Source: Propionibacteriaceae bacterium
GTDB lineage: Bacteria > Actinomycetota > Actinomycetes > Propionibacteriales > Propionibacteriaceae
Length of the DNA: 17,355 bases
Assembly (NCBI GenBank): GCA_025923975.1
Contig: JAICEV010000025.1
Location: 1 to 17,355, forward strand
Direction: 5' to 3'
A program made the translations under genes and the position numbers. Shown here one piece after another: positions 1-5,442 of the stretch (positions within the stretch are counted from its first letter, which is position 1; each line of letters starts with the position of its first letter). The notes beneath the pieces are model-generated. The model made no database searches, was not told the origin of the DNA, and saw only the letters and a program-made list of their open reading frames with translations.

Positions 1-333
1 CTGGTCGAACAGCAGTGCGATGCGATCACCCGGCCGCGCTCCCTCTGCCAACAAGTAGCGGGCGAGCTGGTTCGCCCGTTTGTCCAACTCGTCGTAGGTG
101 AGCGCGACATCCTTGTCGTCGACTACCAGATGCCCGCCGCGGCCGTTCTCGCGCAGGGTGTCACAGCGGTCCTCAAACAGGTGATGCAGGCGTTCCCCGG
201 CACGCCAGCGCACCGACTGCTGATATCCCGTACAGACGAGGACCCGCTCCGCTGAGCGCTGGCCGTTAGACGGAGCTTCCTCAGCGATGTCCTGGATTTC
301 CCGTACGTCAGCCCGGACGCTTATGTCCACCAT
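1..333 (-). CDS. Pls/PosA-like non-ribosomal peptide synthetase, N-terminus (partial)
   Basis: Reading the minus strand from an ATG at 333 gives 111 codons that stay open to the window edge, so the C-terminal part is missing. The visible part carries a leader with RWRAGERLHHLFEDRC (about residues 40-55) followed by the start of an AMP-binding adenylation domain, with LTYDELDKRANQLARYLL and the GDRIALLFDQ segment (about residues 78-111). As I recall it, this leader plus A-domain beginning is typical of Pls/PosA-family synthetases, single-module membrane enzymes that polymerise basic amino acids such as lysine or diaminobutyrate. The membrane half and the adenylation specificity residues are outside the window, so the product cannot be read. 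It lies 83 bases downstream of the diaminobutyrate aminotransferase on the same strand, which suggests Dab as substrate. An in-frame ATG at 357 is an alternative start. An ordinary acyl- or aminoacyl-adenylating enzyme remains possible. Confidence 0.78.
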   Translation of the reverse strand, partial: MVDISVRADVREIQDIAEEAPSNGQRSAERVLVCTGYQQSVRWRAGERLHHLFEDRCDTLRENGRGGHLVVDDKDVALTYDELDKRANQLARYLLAEGARPGDRIALLFDQ

Positions 334-370
334 CAGCGCTCGTCCATCTCTTTCCATTCGAGCCCGAACC

Positions 371-407
371 GGTCGCCCCGACGACCCGCGGCAGATCCGG
401 GCCCGGA
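371..407. repeat. Two inverted repeats between the aminotransferase and synthetase genes
   Basis: The 83-base gap between the two genes holds a perfect 12-bp palindrome, TCCGGGCCCGGA, at 396-407 and a second stem, GGTCG (371-375) with CGACC (382-386). Neither has a T-tract. They could tune read-through or mRNA decay between the genes, but GC-rich DNA gives such short stems easily. Confidence 0.35.
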
Positions 408-416
408 GCTAGGGCC

Positions 417-1793
417 TCACCGCGAGGGCGTGGGGGACGATTCGTCCAGGGCTGCGATGAGGATCGAGCACGCTGTGTCGACAACCTCGGCCCTCACATT
501 GAGGGGCGGCAAGAAGCGCACGACGCAGTCCTCTCGGCCACCAGCCTCGAGAATCAAGCCCCGCCGCAACGCGTTCGCCTGCACCGTGCGGGCCAGCTTC
601 CCTGCCGGCCGTCCGTCAAGCGGATCAGCCAGCTCCACACCCCACATCAAGCCGCGGCCTCGCACCTCGCGCACCCATGGGTGTTTCTCCAGCTCGGCCA
701 GCCGGTGGCTGATCTGGGCGGCGCGCCGCCACACGTTGTCAAGCACGTCGTCGCGGCGGACGATGCGAACTAGCTCCGCTCCCGCCGCGAACGCCAGCTG
801 GTTACCACGAAAGGTGCCCGTGTGCGCACCCGGCGCCCACACGTCGAGTCGCGCGTCGTACATGATGATCGCGACAGGGGTGCCGATACCGCTCAGCCCT
901 TTTGAGGCAACGATGACGTCCGGCTCGATGTCGTACTGCTCGAACGCAAACCAGGTACCGGTCCGTCCGCAGCCAGTCTGAACCTCGTCGACGATCAGAG
1001 GGATGTCAAGATCGCGAGTCAGCGCCCGCACCCGCCGAGCGAAATCCGCACGGGCCGGGATAACGCCGCCCTCCCCCTGCACCAGTTCCATGATCACCGC
1101 CGCCGGCAGCGGTATCCCTCCGTTGGCGTCGACCAACGACCGCTCCAGGTAACCAACGCAGTTCGTGGCGCTTGTGTCCGGCGTAAGCCCCAACGGACAC
1201 CGCGTGCAGTAGGAGTATGGGAAGAAGTGAACCCCCGGCATGCCGTTGGACACCGGGGCTTTCTGCTCGACCAACCCTGTGACGGCCATCGCGGCGTGAC
1301 TGCTGCCGTGGAAGCCACCCTGAAAGGCGACGATATCGCCGCGACCAGTCGCCGTTTTGCAAAGCTTGATCGCGGCATCCACGGCGTTGGCACCTGTGGG
1401 CCCGCAGAAATGGATTTTCATCCGGTCCCGCATGCCAGGCGGGAGCATAGAGAGCTGAGCCTCGATGAAGGCGTCCTTCGCCGGCGTCGCAAGATCAAGG
1501 GCGTGAGTGAGCCGATTCAGCTGTTTAGTGACGACATCGACCAGCTCTGGTGGATTGTGCCCCAATGGCAGCACTCCGGCACCGCAGAGAAAGTCGATGA
1601 AAACGTTGCCGTCCATGTCCTGAACGAAGCTGCCGGCCGCCTCCTCGATGGCGATGGGCAAGTGCCGTGGGTAGGTGCGCGCGTTCGACTCCCGCCGCTG
1701 CTGACGCGAGAGCAACTCCGCGGACCGCGGACCCGGCAGATCCCCGCGTACCCAGGGGCCCGCCAGCGTGATGTCGTGATGGAGCAGGGTCAT
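417..1793 (-). CDS. dat: Diaminobutyrate--2-oxoglutarate aminotransferase (class III, PLP)
   Basis: A 458-residue class III PLP aminotransferase of the Dat family (the family that also includes the siderophore-pathway enzyme RhbA). It should convert aspartate semialdehyde plus glutamate to L-2,4-diaminobutyrate plus 2-oxoglutarate in the cytoplasm. Visible marks are the phosphate-binding CGPTGANAV (130-138), GGFHG (159-163), the cofactor aspartate in LIVDEVQTGCGRTGT (D269) and the Schiff-base lysine in VASKGLSG (K298). The segments YSYCTRCPLGL and ILEAGGREDCVVRFLPPL are characteristic of Dat rather than ornithine or GABA aminotransferases. I chose ATG 1793 (GGTGGG upstream) over an in-frame GTG at 1802, because this ATG overlaps the stop of the small ORF ahead of it. 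No ectA or ectC lies beside it; the neighbour is a Pls/PosA-like synthetase, so a role in supplying Dab for a peptide or polymer is more likely than ectoine synthesis. Confidence 0.87.
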   Translation of the reverse strand: MTLLHHDITLAGPWVRGDLPGPRSAELLSRQQRRESNARTYPRHLPIAIEEAAGSFVQDMDGNVFIDFLCGAGVLPLGHNPPELVDVVTKQLNRLTHALDLATPAKDAFIEAQLSMLPPGMRDRMKIHFCGPTGANAVDAAIKLCKTATGRGDIVAFQGGFHGSSHAAMAVTGLVEQKAPVSNGMPGVHFFPYSYCTRCPLGLTPDTSATNCVGYLERSLVDANGGIPLPAAVIMELVQGEGGVIPARADFARRVRALTRDLDIPLIVDEVQTGCGRTGTWFAFEQYDIEPDVIVASKGLSGIGTPVAIIMYDARLDVWAPGAHTGTFRGNQLAFAAGAELVRIVRRDDVLDNVWRRAAQISHRLAELEKHPWVREVRGRGLMWGVELADPLDGRPAGKLARTVQANALRRGLILEAGGREDCVVRFLPPLNVRAEVVDTACSILIAALDESSPTPSR

Positions 1794-1882
1794 CGTTCCC
1801 ACCCGAGCGTCCCGAAGCAGTCACAATAAGTGTTGATCATGCAGACCATAGAGGGCTGCTGAATTAGCTCAAATACAGACAC
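1790..1882 (-). CDS. Small cysteine-containing peptide ORF coupled to dat
   Basis: A 30-codon ORF starts at GTG 1882 directly behind GGAGGTGACC, a near-perfect match to the 16S anti-Shine-Dalgarno. It ends at a TGA that overlaps the ATG of the aminotransferase in the four-base arrangement ATGA, the standard geometry of translational coupling. The peptide begins MSVFELIQQP, has cysteines at 14, 20 and 22 (the last two as YCDCFG) and ends GTLGWER. It has no signal peptide and no run of codons for one amino acid, so it does not look like a simple attenuation leader. I do not recognise a family. It may be a coupling leader that sets translation of dat, a regulatory peptide, or a genuine small protein of the synthetase pathway. 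The strong ribosome site and exact overlap are seen; the function is not inferred. Confidence 0.55.
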   Translation of the reverse strand: MSVFELIQQPSMVCMINTYCDCFGTLGWER

Positions 1883-1892
1883 GGTCACCTCC
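1883..1892 (-). promoter_or_regulatory. Very strong ribosome binding site of the small ORF
   Basis: On the minus strand the bases read GGAGGTGACC immediately before GTG 1882. This nearly complete anti-Shine-Dalgarno match decides the start of the small ORF and implies that ribosomes load here first and reach dat through the ATGA overlap. Confidence 0.6.
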
Positions 1893-1915
1893 ACTGCGGA
1901 TGGTTATGAATTTGT

Positions 1916-1946
1916 TATTCGACCGTTTCCGAATAGTGACATCACA
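1916..1946. promoter_or_regulatory. Palindromic operator candidates upstream of the dat operon
   Basis: A 20-bp inverted repeat, TATTCGACCGTTTCCGAATA, spans 1916-1935 with perfect 6-bp arms. A second short one, GTGACATCAC, follows at 1937-1946. They lie 34-64 bases upstream of the first start codon of the minus-strand operon, in the most AT-rich stretch nearby, where a promoter and operator would be expected. No convincing -35/-10 pair could be assigned. Confidence 0.4.
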
Positions 1947-2288
1947 CCCCGACTGACGCAGTGGTACCCGGATTCTTTTCGACTTTGTGTAATACGGCGA
2001 TCCCATCCGATTTGTTCACGGTATCGCCTAAATTTGTCGAAAGACACCCTTTTTCTTCGCCACTGTCCAAGCAGCGCAGTGCTATCCAAGAGACGCAGAA
2101 TTGTTTTGCTCAGGCAGGCAAAGAGGTCTTAACGGAGAGAGCCCCGGTTCAAAGCCTGGTATCGCTGACGCAGCGTTGGTCGGACTTCGCGGCGGTGGTC
2201 ATTACCGTTGATCTTGCGACTAAGAATTCAACGCCATTTGCGAGTACCAGCACCATCTCAAACTGGTGAGCCCGCTTTCACGGCCGCT

Positions 2289-2304
2289 GTCCTTGCTAAA
2301 GGAC
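2289..2304. repeat. Perfect 6-bp hairpin at the edge of the tandem repeat
   Basis: GTCCTT (2289-2294) and AAGGAC (2299-2304) form a perfect stem around the loop GCTA. The right arm runs into the first copy of the 33-bp tandem repeat, so the two may belong to one element. Confidence 0.45.
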
Positions 2305-2366
2305 GGCAATTATTGTGGCGGCGTGGCCATTTCAGACGGCAATTATTGTGGCGGCGTGGCCATTTC
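2302..2366. repeat. Two-copy tandem repeat, 33-bp period
   Basis: A 32-bp unit beginning GACGGCAATTATTG and ending CGTGGCCATTTC occurs at 2302-2333 and again, base for base identical, at 2335-2366, with one base between. Identity of both copies implies recent duplication or a conserved element. The period is a multiple of three, but no convincing gene covers it. Confidence 0.9.
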
Positions 2367-2453
2367 GCGACCTCCACCAAAAGAATTAACTGGCTCTTAT
2401 GGTGAGTGACACTATCGACTTGCAATGGTCGACTTCGGCCACGCGGTCGCTAA

Positions 2454-2918
2454 TCAGGTTCGGCGGCGAGGCCGTCCGATTTCAAGGACCTCGACCGTCC
2501 GTGGTCGTTGTGAGATGCCATCGTTGGTCAGCCATCCCGATGAAGGCTCGGAGGAGTCGTCCCAGGAGCCGAAGGTCCCTAAGATCGTCGGGGGCACGTC
2601 AGGAGTGTGGCGAAGGTCGTCGACGAGCCGGTCGTAGGCGATCCGGTTGCCGCGTTGCCGGGTCGCGGACATCCATGCGTCCGTGGCTAGAAGATGTTCG
2701 ACACGGCGAAGGTCGGCGCAGAGCTTGCGTCGCCGTTCCATCAGCCACAATTGATCTTCGTCGCTATCGCGTTCTTCGGCTCGTTCGAAATGGGACGTCG
2801 CCCAACCTCGGACTCCTCTGCCTAGCCGACCAAGGGCTCGTCGCCCGACGGGCTTGGTGAGAAGGAGCAGGACGACAAACGGTACGAGCACCACCAACGA
2901 CTCGCTCAGCCCAGTCAT
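2454..2918 (-). CDS. Small membrane-anchored protein of unknown function
   Basis: The 154-residue product has one N-terminal hydrophobic segment (about residues 6-22, LVVLVPFVVLLLL) followed by a basic stretch (GRRALGRLGRGVRG), which by the positive-inside rule puts the rest in the cytoplasm. Residues 40-75 are highly charged and probably helical or coiled coil (RAEERDSDEDQLWLMERRR). The tail is polar and proline/serine-rich. I prefer ATG 2918 to the in-frame GTG 2927 because GGCGGTGATC, a close match to the anti-Shine-Dalgarno, ends three bases before it. I remember similar uncharacterised actinobacterial proteins but no known function. It is divergent from the Gfo/Idh gene with about 235 bases between them; no functional link is evident. 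Confidence 0.68.
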   Translation of the reverse strand: MTGLSESLVVLVPFVVLLLLTKPVGRRALGRLGRGVRGWATSHFERAEERDSDEDQLWLMERRRKLCADLRRVEHLLATDAWMSATRQRGNRIAYDRLVDDLRHTPDVPPTILGTFGSWDDSSEPSSGWLTNDGISQRPRTVEVLEIGRPRRRT

Positions 2919-3153
2919 GTCGATCACCGCCGAATATTGCCTCGCGCGCGCTCCTGCCCGGTTGTCGGGGCGACTGAGGAGCGTCGCGATGCAACTCCCA
3001 GATTGATCGCTTCATGAGGCGTTGACAAGACATCCTTCAAGGTTGAGTGCATCTCGGTCACATACCGGCACGCCCATGCCTTCTGACTTTCCGGGCTATC
3101 TTCAAGGAGTGGGCTGAGGCCTCGGCTCGGCGGGACGAGATTACCGTTTCCCA

Positions 3154-4215
3154 GTGACCACGTTCGCGCTGATCGGCGCTGGTTGGCGGGCACAGATGTT
3201 TCTCAAGGTAGCGCGTGAGCTGGGCACGGTCCGCTGTGGAGGCGTGGTGGCGCGCACGCCGCGCCGTCTGGACGTGCCGGTCTTTACGTCCCTGGACGCG
3301 TGTCTGCGGGAGCTTGGCATCGACTTCGTCCTGACGGCTACGCCGCGATCTGTGACGCCGCTTCTGATCACCGATGCCGTTGACAGAGGTCTGCCGGTGC
3401 TGGCCGAGACCCCACCAGCCCCCGATTTCGACGGTCTTCGCACGCTCTGGTCGGCAGTGGGTAACTCCGGGCTTGTCCAGGTAGCCGAGCAGTACCCGAT
3501 GATGCCCTCGCACGCCGCCCGGGCGGCCCTGGTAGCCGCCGGCGTCATCGGCACACCAACCCAGGTGCAGGTCTCCTCCACCCAGCAATACCACGCCGTT
3601 GCACTGATCCGCGGTCTGGTCGCCGCCGGTCGCGGGTCGGTTTCGGTCCGGGCCACCCGTTTCACGGCGCCGCTGGTCAATCCGTTGAGCCGCATCGGCT
3701 GGACCGGCGACGAGGAGGAGCACTCTACGACCACGACGATCGCGACCCTCGACTTCGGAGACGGACGATCCGGGGTCTACGACTTCACCGAGCAACAGAC
3801 GCGCAATCAGCTGCGCTTCCGGCGGCTTACAGTACGGGGATCCGCGGGTGAGCTGCACAACGACGAGGTGATCCGGATGACCGATTCCCGCACGCTCGTC
3901 CGCACCCCGCTAGTGCGCCGCCAAACCGGGCATGACCTCGACCTGATCGGCTACGACACCGAGCACATCACCTTCGGCTCCGAGGTGCTCTATCGCAACC
4001 CCTATCCAGGTCGGCGGTGGATGGATGAGGAGATCGCAATGGCCACCATCCTGGAGCGCACGGCGGATTGGGTGCGCGGTAATGGGCCGCAGCCCTATCC
4101 GCTGGCCGAAGGAGCCCAAGACCAGCAAATCGCGCTGGCCATCGAGGAATCGGCCGACAGCGACACCACCGTCACCACCTCCTGGGAGCCCTGGAGCCGA
4201 GCATCAGGCTCCTAG
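3154..4215 (+). CDS. Gfo/Idh/MocA-family oxidoreductase, variant active site
   Basis: A 353-residue protein with an N-terminal Rossmann fold (ALIGAGWRAQ, residues 5-14) and an alpha/beta C-terminal domain, the layout of the Gfo/Idh/MocA sugar and cyclitol dehydrogenases. Family members usually carry an EKP motif whose lysine takes part in catalysis; here the equivalent position reads AETPPAP (E85-T86-P87), so the lysine is replaced. The usual histidine motif of the second domain is also not obvious. It may therefore catalyse a modified reaction or act as a binding protein. The start is GTG 3154 with only a weak ribosome site, so the N-terminus is fixed mainly by the beginning of the fold. It is a single gene converging on the TRIC channel gene. 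A 25-base piece of its coding sequence (4013-4037) recurs at 7818. Confidence 0.8.
   Translation: MTTFALIGAGWRAQMFLKVARELGTVRCGGVVARTPRRLDVPVFTSLDACLRELGIDFVLTATPRSVTPLLITDAVDRGLPVLAETPPAPDFDGLRTLWSAVGNSGLVQVAEQYPMMPSHAARAALVAAGVIGTPTQVQVSSTQQYHAVALIRGLVAAGRGSVSVRATRFTAPLVNPLSRIGWTGDEEEHSTTTTIATLDFGDGRSGVYDFTEQQTRNQLRFRRLTVRGSAGELHNDEVIRMTDSRTLVRTPLVRRQTGHDLDLIGYDTEHITFGSEVLYRNPYPGRRWMDEEIAMATILERTADWVRGNGPQPYPLAEGAQDQQIALAIEESADSDTTVTTSWEPWSRASGS
4013..4037 (+). repeat. 25-bp direct repeat, copy 1 (inside the oxidoreductase gene)
   Basis: This segment, GGCGGTGGATGGATG then AGGAGATCGC, codes for the RRWMDEEIA region of the Gfo/Idh protein and is repeated exactly, in the same orientation, at 7818-7842. 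Flanking bases do not match. The coding copy is in a sensible reading frame, so it is likely the source. Confidence 0.9.
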
Positions 4216-4293
4216 GCCACGCCCGGTCCCGGAACGAAACGCGATCTCGAGGCGGTCTTCCACGGGGTCGTAGCCGAGCCGGTCGTAGATGTC
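4204..4293 (-). pseudogene. Relic resembling an acetyltransferase (GNAT) C-terminus
   Basis: The minus strand encodes DIYDRLGYDPVEDRLEIAFR and nine further residues before a TGA at 4204-4206. The Y-x-R-L-G-Y/F-x-P-V-x-x-R pattern is what the last strand and tail of GNAT acetyltransferases usually look like. No N-terminal part exists upstream; the frame instead joins the agmatinase-like fragment at 4295. It also overlaps the 3' end of the Gfo/Idh gene by 12 bases. The acetyltransferase assignment rests on a short pattern only. Confidence 0.4.
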
Positions 4294-4294
4294 A

Positions 4295-4339
4295 CTAGTC
4301 AACCCGCCGCCTCGGGCGTACCCGTGCCCGGGGCATGCG
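4295..4339 (-). pseudogene. Fragment of an agmatinase-family gene
   Basis: These 45 bases align with 9662-9707 inside the intact ureohydrolase gene, with about three substitutions and one deleted base, in the same orientation. They encode the SHAPGTGTPEA-GGLTS part that follows the metal-binding DIDVLDPA of the family (about residues 250-265 of the intact protein). The missing base breaks the frame. Sequence on either side is unrelated, so this is a relic of duplication or of a lost paralogue. Confidence 0.65.
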
Positions 4340-4348
4340 AGGGGCTCA

Positions 4349-4575
4349 GGGGTACTTCTCGCACCAGAAGTACGCAAACGAGCGGGTAGGAAGCCCCCAA
4401 GGGGTACGTTTCCCACCAGGACTGCGCAAACGAGCGGATAGGAAGCCCCAAGGCGTACGTTTCCCACCAGAAGTACGCAAACGAGCGGATAGGAAGCCCC
4501 AAGGCGTACGTTTCCCACCAAAGTACGCAAACGAGCGGGTAGGAAGCCCCAAGGGCGTACGTTTCCCACCAGGCA
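4349..4575. repeat. Minisatellite: four full units of 50-52 bp plus one partial
   Basis: Tandem units are anchored by CGCAAACGAGCGG at 4373, 4425, 4476 and 4526, giving spacings of 52, 51 and 50 bases. A degenerate partial unit precedes them (from about 4349). Each unit runs through TAGGAAGCCCCAAGG and CGTACGTTTCCCACCA. Because the spacings shift frame from copy to copy, the array is not conserved protein sequence, although it stays open in several frames. Units 3 and 4 carry inverted arms GTACGC and GCGTAC about 26 bases apart, so each could form a stem. The array fills the gap between two convergent genes (stops at 4215 and 4590). It is not a CRISPR: there are no unique spacers. Confidence 0.92.
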
Positions 4576-4589
4576 CTTCCATCGACGGG

Positions 4590-5273
4590 TCACCCTGGCC
4601 GCTTCCGCCTCCACGCAAACCAGGTCGATGGGCCCCATTCGACGGCCTCCGGGAGCATCCAGCCCCGCCAGCGGGCCAGCAGACAGGATGCAGCGCCGAC
4701 GCCGGTGCCGACCATGGCTCCGACCTGCGTGTGTCCTGTCATGGTTCCGGCTATCGCCAGCCCACTGGCGAGCAGTGCGCAGCTGGCGTACAAGGTATTG
4801 CCGCCAAAGATGGTCGGTCGCTGGCCAACGGCGAGGTCGCGGATCACACCACCACCGACCGCCGTAACGACGCCGAGCAGCAGCGATGGCAGCCAGCTCA
4901 ACCCCGACAGCAGCGCCTTTTGCGCTCCCACCGCGGCCCAGCAGCCGAGCGCCAAGGCGTCGACATAAGGAAACACCAGCTTCCAGGGCCGGTGCTCGAA
5001 GTGCACGAAGAAAGCGAGGCCGGCACCGGCGAGGGCGGTGACCAGGTAGGCGGGGTTAGTCAGCGCCACCGGCGGGCCCTGCTGAAGAAGGACATCACGG
5101 ATGATCCCGCCACCCAGACCGGAGGCAATGGCCAATGCGGCGAAGCCGATCGGATCGAATCGATGTCGTCGAGCGACCGACCCACCCAGGATCGCATTCG
5201 CGAACACCCCAATCAGGTCGAGCACGGCCAACACGACGGCGGTTCCCGCCGAGGCATCCGCTCCAGTCAACAC
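4590..5273 (-). CDS. TRIC-type cation channel family membrane protein (UPF0126)
   Basis: A 227-residue, strongly hydrophobic protein with about seven membrane segments and an internal duplication. The two halves carry the family hallmarks GGGIIRDVLLQQGPP (about residues 53-67) and GGGVIRDLAVGQRPTIF (about 139-155). Bacterial and archaeal members with this signature are homologues of the trimeric intracellular cation (TRIC) channels, which conduct monovalent cations such as potassium. The start is GTG 5273 with GGAG a few bases upstream. It lies 168 bases downstream of the double-RCK potassium channel on the same strand, which supports a role in ion homeostasis, but a hairpin between them may separate the transcripts. 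Length fits the usual 200-230 residues. Transported ion and physiological role are inferred. Confidence 0.85.
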   Translation of the reverse strand: MLTGADASAGTAVVLAVLDLIGVFANAILGGSVARRHRFDPIGFAALAIASGLGGGIIRDVLLQQGPPVALTNPAYLVTALAGAGLAFFVHFEHRPWKLVFPYVDALALGCWAAVGAQKALLSGLSWLPSLLLGVVTAVGGGVIRDLAVGQRPTIFGGNTLYASCALLASGLAIAGTMTGHTQVGAMVGTGVGAASCLLARWRGWMLPEAVEWGPSTWFAWRRKRPG

Positions 5274-5418
5274 GCGCTCCAGCTTCTTGCTGCCATCTCT
5301 GCATTGTTCCGACGCGCCGTGTCCGTCCTCGCCAGGCGTCCGAGACTAAACCGATCTCGTGCGTTACCGCGCAGCGTTCATCGCCAGTGCGGAGAATCCG
5401 CCCCGGGGTGGCGTAGGC

Positions 5419-5442
5419 GGCTGCGGCTGCATGGCCGCAGCC
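5419..5442 (-). terminator. GC-rich hairpin at the end of the potassium channel gene
   Basis: GGCTGCGG (5419-5426) and CCGCAGCC (5435-5442) form a perfect 8-bp stem with an 8-base loop, touching the channel's TAG stop codon. There is no T-tract; in GC-rich actinobacteria such stems often act as terminators or mRNA stabilisers. Confidence 0.5.

Larger units (their letters stand above)
1947..2453. other. Intergenic region without a recognisable gene
   Basis: About 500 bases between the dat promoter region and the 3' end of the next minus-strand gene. Short open frames here have neither ribosome sites nor recognisable proteins. Base composition is clearly less GC-rich than the flanking genes over roughly 1960-2400. 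The only structure found is a hairpin and a tandem repeat at 2289-2366. This could be residue of a mobile element, but no transposase remnant was recognised. Confidence 0.5.

Noticed and set aside
1793..1802. GTG 1802 as the dat start
   Set aside because: ATG 1793 has GGTGGG ahead and forms the exact ATGA overlap with the small ORF, so it is the better start.
1227..1829. Plus-strand open frame of 200 codons opposite dat
   Set aside because: It is antisense to a gene with clear catalytic motifs and shows no protein family features; high GC makes such shadow frames common.
2098..2170. tRNA-like stretch containing GGTTCAAAGCC
   Set aside because: The T-loop-like bases lack a five-pair stem, and no acceptor or anticodon arms can be drawn around them.
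4349..4575. Regular repeats that could suggest a CRISPR array
   Set aside because: Units abut with no unique spacers, each is ~51 bp, and no cas gene is present. It is a minisatellite.
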